Shown here one piece after another: positions 10,031 through 18,463 of a DNA stretch of 38,158 nt (position 1 is its first letter; each line of letters begins with the position of its first letter). A program made the translations under genes and the position numbers. Under the pieces are notes generated by a model. That model saw only the letters and a program-made list of their open reading frames with translations, had not been told where the DNA came from and did no database searches. Origin of the DNA: Azolla pinnata (lineage: Eukaryota > Streptophyta > Polypodiopsida > Salviniales > Salviniaceae); contig JBBBWG010026280.1 in the NCBI GenBank assembly GCA_037176905.1, forward strand, positions 10,935 to 49,092, read 5' to 3'.

Positions 10031-11780
10031 TGCCCTGAGGAGAGGATCTAGTCAAGGCACGAAGGAGTGTATATGCATTTGCTCGGCCTGCTGCTTACTG
10101 TGATGAAATGTAAAATATTTGGTCGGTGTAAATATGCTAACTTCGAACAGATTCATCAGGACGAATTCGGGGACACACTATCCAATCGGTTTCATGAATC
10201 GAAGCGAAGCGGAGTTCTCTTACCAGGAGGTGATTGCCGATTTCTTTCTCCAAACAGCTCAAAAGGTCATCTGCCAAAATAACAAACCCATACGGCTTGG
10301 CATGACAAATCAGTCATTGAAATAGATTGCTAACAATGGCTGAACGAATATGGGCTTTCATTCCAAGGTAAGGTAAGGTAATCCAAGGATTGTCCGAATA
10401 CTTTCTACCGATTTCCTGCCAATTTGGCCAATGGCAACTGTAGCGATGTTATATTGTCCATCGATCTGGCCCAAAAAGGAGCCAAATGATCATTACGTTC
10501 ATGATCTGTTTTCTTTATCAATGCATTGTAATTTTCTAGCAATCATTAACAAAGTGCAATGGAGCGCCCTACTACAGAACTTAACCTTCCATATCTTAAA
10601 TTTTCTGTGGCATCATACATTGTCCTTGTATGCAAACTCCCTGAGTAGCTGTAAGAAAAAGACATCTGATCGTATGCCTTCCTTAATGGCTATTTAATGG
10701 TAGAATAGTGTGCTTGCAATAGGCATGGTTTGGAATGGTAGAACAGTCTACCTCCAACGCAACATAGCAGTTGCTTGTCAAGGCATCGTCATGTACGTGT
10801 TTGACAAATTCAATTGGTCAGTTAGTTGTAAAATTCAAGCAAGTAGAGCTTGATAACATCGCCCTTGATTTGTGCTCAATTGACTCTGGAATGTAGTGTA
10901 GTCCTTGGAAGCAAGATCCGGGATAAGGAGCAAGAAGACGACAAACTTGATGCAGCTTCATACTTTTTAAGACGAATCGATGATGTTATATCATCATCAA
11001 GGAGCCTTTCGTGGAAATGCGTGTACACGAATAAGTAAAGCAGGCATCGCTATCCGCATTTCAGCGAATTGCTTTACATGGATCAGTGTAGTACATACAT
11101 TCATTCGTATGAAACACTACAACTCAAGACTCAGACAGGTTTCTGAACATCGATTGCTCACATTATCCTTCAGACATCGCAATAATCGAATTTCATGCAA
11201 ATCGCAGAAACATGTAGGTAGCTCCATGCCAATCCTCAGTAGATATACAGATGCTTGAGATGGCACTCTTTTCATCGCCATAAAGAGGCAGCAGAGTCGC
11301 TCCAAAACTTCTGAAAAGCTGAGCCGAACGCATGCTGAGCATTTAAGCAAATGCCAGGCGCTGTAAGCTGCAGCATTTCCCAAATACCATCCACACATTT
11401 GTAGCTTGCTCATTTACCAGGGTACTGGATGTATACAGATTGTTGATTCTTTGGAAGGCATATGATACATGCATGATATCCTCGTTGAACATCTTGATTT
11501 TGCTGTGTTTGTGTAGAAATTACACAGGGTATCTTCATCTCCTGCGATAGCAAACCATCGGAATGCTCGCCATTCATTTGAATAGCCCAAAAAAAATTAT
11601 GCACCCTGGTCTCTCCTTTTAAGAAAGAGCCCAACAGATGCACATCGGTAGATAACACGGAATGATGACCATTTGCCATTTCGCTGCTACCGAATCTATC
11701 ATAAAGGCCGAAACTCAGCTCGCCCCTTCGTCGATCGATGAACGAAATTCCAGATCCTTCAGCTCGATGATTGATATCGT
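10031..11780. other. Intergenic spacer between convergent genes
   Basis: This spacer lies between the stop of the PPR gene (+) and the stop of the membrane-protein gene (-), so it should contain both 3'UTRs. I see only short unsupported open frames, a small GGTAA repeat (10366-10381) and AT-rich sequence. The minus-strand open frame 11410-11790 overlaps the likely 3'UTR of the membrane-protein gene and lacks any recognisable domain. Confidence 0.55.
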
Positions 11781-12660
11781 CTAGAAGCACTTACGATAGA
11801 ATCCTTTGTCTATAAAGTCGACAACAGAGACGATCAGCACCAAAGTCAGGAGCAAATAGAAGCCGATCGTCTGCAGCTTGTAGGTCCAATGGTCGAAAAC
11901 CATAACCCGGTTGGCTAGCGCTGGGGGCCCCATGGACAGCAGATAGCCATGGAAAAGGAGCAATGTTACAGCAATATACTGGTAGAACAATTGCATCGTC
12001 AGCGGCAGCAGCTGGTTGGGGTGTCCATATGCCGCCCTTACCTTGTAAGGCAGGAACGAGAGCGTCACGAGGCTGAGTAAAACTATGCACCAAGCGCATA
12101 CCACATACTTGTTTGACTTGTAATGGGTAGGTGGAAGGCTCTGGATTGAGCGATCTGGAGACCCATCTTGCCTGTAATACCTGGTTGGATCTGATGTTGT
12201 CGATGCTATTACCGATGATCGAGGACTCATGGCGGGTGGCAACGACGAGAATCTATGTCCACTCGAAGGAGAAAACGATGTGAACGAGACTGATCTGCTC
12301 AATGGGGATTTCCATGACACTCGAGCGCTTTCCTTCGGCGCTTTGCCATGCGCCCCTGACGGTGGTGTCAACGTCGAAGTGGGAGACGATGTGGGTAGCC
12401 TTGTCGGCATGGGGCCCGATTGTTCCTCCTGCTGCAGTTCGGTGCTTGGGCTTGAATATATGCATGCTCTCGAATCTCGTAATGAGGATGGTGAGAATGA
12501 TGATGTTGAGCTAGATCCTGATGCTTGCGAGGATGAAAGTGTCAAAGATGCTGCTGCTTGATGATGCACGTTCGAGGAGGAGAGTGATCTCGAATACCTG
12601 TTTGATGATGTCGATCTAGACAATGATGGTGTCAGCAAAGAAGAAGATGACGATGCTGCT

Positions 12661-12703
<43 letters not shown>

Positions 12704-12813
12704 GCGGCGATGAAGATGACCATGACCATGATGGCGAGAATGGAGATGATGAGGATGAGGATGATGAGGATGAGGATGGCGCCGTCGTGGATGACAACAA
12801 CGCCCATGATGTC

Positions 12814-12846
<33 letters not shown>

Positions 12847-14275
12847 GTTGTGGGCAATGAGACTGATGTTGCCAAGGATGATGCCGACAGCGGTGACCAC
12901 AAAGATGATGGCAACGATGGCGATGGTGATGATGGAGCTGCCCATGANNNNNNNNNNNNNNNNNNNNNNNNNNNNNNNNNNNNNNNNNNNNNNNNNNNNN
13001 NNNNNNNNNNNNNNNNNNNNNNNNNNNNNNNNNNNNNNNNNNNNNNNATGATGACGATGACGATGACGAAGCTGCCCATGATGACGATGGCAATGGCGAT
13101 GACAATGACAATGACGACGAAGATGAAGCTGCCCATGATGACGATGACGATGACGAAGCTGCCCATGATGACGATGGCAATGGCGATGACAATGACAATG
13201 ACGACGAAGATGAAGCTGCCCATGATGACGATGACGATGACGAAGCTGCCCATGATGACGATGGCGATGGCGATGACAATGACAACGACGACGAAGATGA
13301 AGCTGCCCATGATGACGATGGCGATGGCGATGACAATGACAATGACGACGAAGATGAAGCTGCCCATGATGATGATGATGATGATGATGATGACGACGAC
13401 GATGTTGTTGCCGTCATCGTCGTCATCCGGATCGAGGACACCGACGATGACGGCGACGATGTGATCATCCGGAAGGAAGACAGCAGCGATGTGGTCATGG
13501 GAGACATGGGCCATCTGCCCGATTCGATGCCGCCATCGCCGTTAGCCCACGGGGGAATCCAGCCACGGAAGCAGCCATGGAAGCAGCAGCATCGATGCTG
13601 CGTTTGCTGCTGCTGCGAGGTCAGGATGGAAGCGCCGAGATCGGCAGGGTACGGATACGGATCCACATGAATCTTGCTCGCGATCCACTTGGAGACGAGC
13701 ACTCGGAAGAACCCGAGGATCGCGAGCGGCACCGTGACGTTGGGCAGGTACGGTATGCCTTCGGTGGAGATGGAGTACTGCATCGCGAGCACTCCCTGGT
13801 ACGCGCACGAGAGCGTGAGCAAGCCCTGCGAGCTCAAGATCCCGCTCATCTCCAGCCTGGGCACGCCCCCTTCCTGTATCAGCGCCTCGCCGTAGATGTA
13901 AGGCAGCGGCGGGGCGAACGGATGCTGCTCGTAGTTCACCATCGCCAGCTGCTTGGTGCCCCAGCGGCCATGGCCAGCGCCGCCGCCGGCGGCCATGCGG
14001 TAGGCCAGGATGGAGTAGTAGCGCCACGAGAGGTTGAGAGGGTTGAAATACCTCAAGGTCCAGGAGAGCTTGGCGAGCATGGAAGGCGGCGGCGATGGCG
14101 ATGGCGATGCTGCTGCTGCGGAGGATGAAGAAGATGATGATGATGATGATGATGATGATGTGGTCACTTCGCCTGCAAGAAGATGCGTCGTCAGAACGAG
14201 GAAGAAGGATCTGAGGGCGACGAAGAAGATGTAGAGGTTGGACGGCTGCGCGCAGAGGGAGCTCGGAGTAGCCAT
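11781..14275 (-). CDS. Unrecognised multi-pass membrane protein with Ser-rich repeat linker (spans assembly gap)
   Basis: I do not recognise this family. The start is ATG at 14275-14273 (MATPSSLCAQ); the stop is TAG at 11783-11781. The N-terminal module (residues 1 to about 220) has a hydrophobic segment at 12-34 (NLYIFFVALRSFFLVLTT), a Ser13 run, a Pro/Ser stretch, a conserved-looking stretch near 105-145 (PYIYGEALIQEGG), and two hydrophobic segments at about 146-164 and 178-194. The C-terminal module (about 12120 down to 11781) has three more: VVCAWCIVLLSLVTL, LTMQLFYQYIAVTLLLF and TIGFYLLLTLVLIVSVV. Between them is a long Ser-rich linker with SWAAS repeats, encoded by the minisatellite. 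The two modules are in different frames in this assembly, but the break falls in a 100-N gap of arbitrary length; a true length of 2 modulo 3 restores one frame. The N-terminal coding part is much more GC-rich than its neighbours. Alternative: the low-complexity stretch is an intron. The last codons contain CGTAAGTGC, which could be a splice donor, so the true C-terminus is uncertain. Confidence 0.6.
12616..13420. repeat. GAT/GAC coding minisatellite and triplet runs
   Basis: Triplet runs (GCT, GAT, GAC) flank a higher-order array. From 13048, units of 30 bp and 57 bp, all starting ATGATGACGATG and ending GCTGCCC, alternate: 13048-13077, 13078-13134, 13135-13164, 13165-13221, 13222-13251, 13252-13308, 13309-13365, then (GAT)n. 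Every unit length is a multiple of 3. On the minus strand in the gene frame they encode Ser runs with a repeated SWAAS. On the plus strand they read Asp/Glu-rich. Confidence 0.9.
12948..13047. other. Assembly gap (100 N)
   Basis: Exactly 100 N inside the minisatellite, the usual placeholder for a gap of unknown size. It most likely marks a collapsed or unassembled stretch of the 30/57-bp repeat. It also separates the two reading frames of the membrane-protein gene. Confidence 0.98.
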
Positions 14276-14470
14276 GGCGGAGCTCTTGCTTCTCCCCCCC
14301 CCCCCCCTTTTTTTCACCTCTGTCTTTTCTCTGTTCCTTCTCTGTTTTCTCTTCACCTTCCTGTTCTCCCCTGTTCCTGTAACTCTTCTTCTTCTTCTTC
14401 TTCTTCTTCTTCTCTTCTTCTTCTTCTTCTCTTCTTCTTCTTCTTCTTCTTCTTCTTTTCTTTCTCTGTG
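14276..14470 (-). promoter_or_regulatory. Leader/promoter of the membrane-protein gene: G14 run and (GAA)n tract
   Basis: Read on the minus strand, a run of 14 G (14307-14294) ends 19 nt before the ATG, preceded by A7-8 and then by long GAA/GAAGAGAA tracts (14466-14384). The G run could pause transcription or fold into a quadruplex in the mRNA leader (inference). Long GAA tracts are length-unstable. Confidence 0.5.
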
Positions 14471-15672
14471 TCTTTTGTGACCATTGCTGATGAACCTGGG
14501 TTCGAATCCTGCCAACCTCCATCTCCATCTCCATATCTCCATATCTCCATATCTCCATCTCCATCTCCATGACCTGACCTTCAAGCTCCATTTTTGCCTT
14601 CTTGGCTTTGCTTCATCGTTGGCGGCATAGGCGGTGCTGAACTGCAGCTGTTCCAGTTCTTGTTTCGTTTCTTTTGTGACCATTGCAGATGGACTTGGGT
14701 TCGAGTCCCGCCATCTCCATCTCCATGACCTTCAAGCTCCATTCTTTGCCTTCTTGGCTTTGCTTCGTCATTAGAGGCATCGGAGGTGCTGAACTCCGGC
14801 TGTTCCGGTTCTTGTTTTGTTTCTTTTCTGACCATTGCTGATGGACTTGGGTTCGAATCCTGTCATCTCCATCTCCATGACTTTCAAGCTCCATTTTTTG
14901 CCTTCTTGGGCTTTGCTTCGTCGTTAGAGGCATAGGAGGTGCTGAACTGCAGATGTTGTCCCTTGTTCTTCTTGGGCTTTGCTTCATCGTTAGCAGCATA
15001 GGAGGTGTTGAACTGCAGATGTTCCGGTTCCTTTCCCTTGTTCTTGTTGTGTTTCTTTTGTGACCATTGCAGATGGACTTGGGTTCGAAATCCTACCATC
15101 AACTCCATCTCCATGACCTTCGAATTCCATTTCGCCTTATTGGCTTTGCTTCATTGTCAGAGGCATAGAGGTGCCGAACTGCTACTGTTCTCATTCCTGT
15201 CCCTTGTTCTTGCTCTGTTTCTTTTGTGACCATTGCAAATGGACTTTAGTTCGAATCCTGCCATCTCCATCTCCGTGACCTTCGAGCTCCATTTTTGCCT
15301 TCTTGCCTTTGCTTCATCGCAAAGGCGCTGAATCGAAATCGTTCCGCTTCCTGTTCTCTCTCGTGTCTTTTTTTTGTGGCCATGTCCATGGACCTAGGTT
15401 CAAGTCTCGCCATCTCCATCTCCATCTCCATCTCCATGACCATCAAGCTCGATTTTGCTTCATCGCAAAGGTGCTGAATCGCAGGTGTTCCGTTTCTTGT
15501 TCTTTCTCGTGTCTTTTGTGACCATGCTGATGGACTTGGGTTCGAATCTCGCCATCTCCCTCTCTGCCCCATGAGCTTTAAAGCCTTTCTTGGCTTGCTT
15601 CATCGTAGAGGTGTGCTCGATCGCAGTTGTTCCTGTTCTTGTAATTTCTTGCATCTTTTGTGACCATATCAA
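14471..15672 (+). repeat. Tandem diverged repeats with a tRNA B-box-like motif
   Basis: About eight diverged units of roughly 140-230 bp share the order TTTTGTGACCATTGC, GATGGACTTGGGTTCGAATC, CATCTCCATCTCCATGACC, CAAGCTCCATTTTTGCCTTC, TTGGCTTTGCTTCATCG, GAGGCATAGGAGGTGCTGAA and TTCCGGTTCTTGTT. The motif GGTTCGAATCC or close variants recurs at about 14499, 14698, 14850, 15082, 15248, 15397 and 15539. GGTTCGANTCC is the internal B box of tRNA genes and tRNA-derived SINEs. I see no convincing A box, so these are not complete tRNAs. Open frames on both strands are by-products of the repeat. Confidence 0.8.
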
Positions 15673-15830
15673 ATTCAATTTTTACTAGGGCTACTATTCG
15701 TCTTGAAAGTGAATATTAGTCGTTTTATAAACTTAAATTTGAGAATCAATTCTCTACAATTTAAGATTTTATAAATTTACCAATGCCAATAAATGGAATA
15801 TGAAAAACTTTTAGTGACATGCAACTGCGG
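15666..15830 (+). mobile_element. Fragment of a hAT-like element (same family as 35239-36085)
   Basis: The stretch from CAATTTTTACTAGGGCTACT to about 15825, including GTGAATATTAG and CCAATGCCAATAAATGGAA, closely matches 35369-35520 inside the left hAT-like element, with scattered substitutions. The outer terminal part of the element is missing; the fragment abuts the tandem B-box repeats. No target duplication is visible. Confidence 0.75.
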
Positions 15831-17160
15831 ATGAATTTGCAACAACCATGCGGACGAACCGTCGAGCTACTGATCCCTCAACCAACTATCAGTATATCCC
15901 AAACAGAAGTGCCCCTCTTCCCACTAACAATTTGAAAAAGCCTCTTTCTTTGATGTAAACATTGTGGGTGGTAACATGCAAAATGATGATTGCTTGATTC
16001 CATTCGGAAAAGGTTTAGTTACTATGCTCTTTCAATGATCTCATCATTCACATTGCCACAAGCACTGCTACAAGCACTTCCGAGAAAAAAACACCGCAAT
16101 TCCCAATTCACCAATCTGTTGATATTTGTATGTACAACCATTTTGTGTTCAACTGCAAAAATTCCCTGTGTTTCAAGGGCACTCTTGAGTTTATTTTTAC
16201 AAGGATTGTCCATTGAAGTGTATTTCTTCATTTATACATTTCTATGGAAATAGGAAAAATTTTGTTAAAAGTTTACATGTTTTTCAATTTTTTGGTAAAA
16301 CTGCTTCACTTAGTCATAACTTATAATTAAAAAGTTTACATGCTTGTTTTTTTTAGAAAAGTAAAATATTTTCATTTATTTCTCCATTGGTAGATTATAT
16401 CATTAAAAGACAGATTCTGAATATTTTCTCTTCTTTTTTAATCAATATTTCTGTATAACTAATATATTGTGAGGCATTTAGCTATACACATGATTTTATA
16501 ATTTTAAAAAAACTGATTAAATCAGGATTGTCATAATTTCAGTGTTATTTTGAGTGTTTTCTAAAAAAATAACATATGGGAAAATTCAGGACAAACATGC
16601 ACTCTGCAAGCATCAAAATTATGAATATGTTGTAGAAAACTGGACGAAATGCGCATCTAAATAATGCATGGAAAAGAGTCTTCCGTCCACACTTCTTATG
16701 ATATTCCTCAACAAGTGTTCACATCGAGAGCCGTCGCTGCATGAGTTGATATTCCTCGACAGAATCGCGGAAAGGAAGCATCTCGGAGACTTCCGTAACT
16801 GTTGACGGAATGGAGCGTCGAGAAAGTCGCGCGAGTCCTCGTGATTCTTACAAATCATTCCACAGGTTCAATCATAGAATCAACTCTTTCTTAATGCAAA
16901 TGTGGAATGTCGGCTTCCACTTGCTCAATCAGCTCGGGTCTGCTTACCGATCCAGCTGGCCCTGGCCTTGGGCTCAAGCCCAATTCTTTAAATAATCTAT
17001 GACTCGTGGGCCTAACGAAGTTCATGCTTGGCTCAGCTCGACAACACACCAAAATCAATTGGATCTACTCAAAAAGCAATGCAGTATGGTCAGTGATTCA
17101 TTTGGCTAGCTTGGAGCGAAGCCACTCACTCCCGTTAAACTGCAACTTGTTGCCCATATA
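15831..17160. other. AT-rich intergenic spacer
   Basis: No gene seen. The sequence is AT-rich, with poly-A and poly-T runs (16300-16600) and several short open frames without recognisable features. A GC-richer block at 16680-16900 has no identified content. Confidence 0.5.
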
Positions 17161-17163
17161 GAG

Positions 17164-17189
17164 AAACCCTAAACCCTAAACCCTAAACT
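17164..17189. repeat. Short interstitial telomere-type repeat
   Basis: Three consecutive AAACCCT units (the plant TTTAGGG telomere repeat on the other strand). It could be a telo-box cluster of an upstream promoter or a trace of telomere-type repair; three copies cannot distinguish these. Confidence 0.85.
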
Positions 17190-17484
17190 AGTGTACTCGG
17201 CCACAAGCTAAATCATCGTGTGTTAGTTGACCCACAAGTCTAATCAACATCACCAGCACAATTGTCTTTAGAAGCATGAAAGCTCGGAGAATCGAGTCCT
17301 GAACGTTCCTCTAGCAGCACGTTGTCTCCGTAGTAGCTGTGATCTATTTGCTCCAATGCTGGCTACTGATTGAAAGGAATTGAATATGCCGTGGTACAAC
17401 CGCTTGTAGGCACGAGTTTACAGAGTGTCATATTAGTAGTTCCAGTTCTTCGTTCATCGATCGGAATAGTCGAAGGAAAAGCCA

Positions 17485-17745
17485 GAAGAAGCCAAAAGCC
17501 AAAAGCCAAAAGCTCAAAGCAAAATACTCAAGAACAAAATCCAAAAAGCAAGAAGCAAGAAGCAAAATCCAAAAAGAAAAGAGCAAAAAGCAAAAAGCAA
17601 AATTCAAAAAGAAAAGATCAAGAAGCAAAAAGCAAGAAGCAAAAAGCAAAAAGCAAAAAGCAAAAACAAAAAAAACGAAAAACAAAAAAGCAAAAAGCCA
17701 ACGCAAAAAGCAAAAAGCCAACGCAAAAAGCAAAAGCAAAAGTGT
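17485..17745. repeat. A-rich (AAGCAAAA)n minisatellite, almost free of T on the plus strand
   Basis: About 260 bp built from AAGCAAAA, AAGCCAAAAGC and AAAATCCAAAAAG variants. The plus strand is almost entirely A, G and C with very few T. It gives Lys/Gln/Ser-rich open frames on plus and Phe/Cys/Leu-rich ones on minus, which I regard as by-products. It ends just before the likely MED23 promoter and leader. Confidence 0.9.
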
Positions 17746-18463
17746 CGGGAAAAATCACGGTCTTTTGCTTTTCCTGCAGCGGCTTCCGAAGGAGTCTTTC
17801 CTTCGATTTTCTCTTCGCTTCCCGTGCTCCATCGATCCACACCCGAGCAAAACTCGACCTCCGATTCCCGTTTGCCGTGATTTTGTAAGTTCTCCCTCCT
17901 CCCCCCCTCTTCTTCTGTTGGTTTCTCTGTCTTTGCACTGGAGAGTTAGGGTTGTTTCTGCAACCGGCTCAGTTTCCTATTTGATTATCGAGCTGAACAT
18001 TATTATTCCATCGATCAACAAAGTCTTCTTCTCCGAGAATGAAAATTAGGGTTTGACGCACGTGTAAAAGAATGCTCATTTAGGGGTTTAGCGCGTCATT
18101 GGTCTTTTCGGGTGTGATGAGGTGAGTGCTTTTTTTTTCACGTTTAGTGTTTTTTCCAGGGTTGTAGAGACTACTAAATAGAGTGCAAACCATGCGTTTC
18201 TCCTCATCTTTTGAAGACTGCAAAGAAAAGTTAGTAATTTATAAACCACGTGTTTTCTCCCTTATGAATGTAGCTTCCAGAGAAAGCTCAACCTTATACA
18301 AATTGATAGGAACTCCTTTTTTCATTTTATCTTTCTATTTCCTGCAGGTTCTAAATGGTAGCTATCTTGATATGAACTGCGTAGTTCTGGTTCTTTGTTG
18401 TAGGTTGGGATCATAGAGGAGATTTTGTTTTCATTCATGCTTTTCCAGTCTTTACATTAAGCT
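17746..18463 (+). promoter_or_regulatory. MED23 leader with probable 5'UTR intron
   Basis: A CT-rich segment (17760-17884) is followed by a good donor, TTTT|GTAAGTTC at 17884/17885, and an acceptor TTTTCCAG ending at 18448, 15 bp before the ATG. This suggests a noncoding first exon and a 564-bp 5'UTR intron, common in plant housekeeping genes. Inferred from splice signals only. Confidence 0.55.

Noticed and set aside
12787-13464. Plus-strand Asp/Met-rich open frame that looks like an acidic calcium-binding protein
   Set aside because: It is the low-complexity complement of the minisatellite, interrupted by the N gap; all frames of GAT/GAC repeats are open. The minus strand has unique membrane-protein sequence on both sides.
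13577-14128. Plus-strand Arg-rich open frame of 183 codons
   Set aside because: It is antisense to the membrane-like minus-strand coding region. GC-rich coding DNA often leaves the opposite strand open; there are no recognisable domains.
14471-15672. Possible tRNA genes, because GGTTCGAATCC recurs
   Set aside because: No A box, no acceptor-stem pairing and poor T-stem pairing around the motif.
17370-17888. Lys/Gln/Ser-rich open frame upstream of MED23
   Set aside because: Composed almost wholly of the AAGCAAAA minisatellite; no T means no stop codons, so its length is uninformative.
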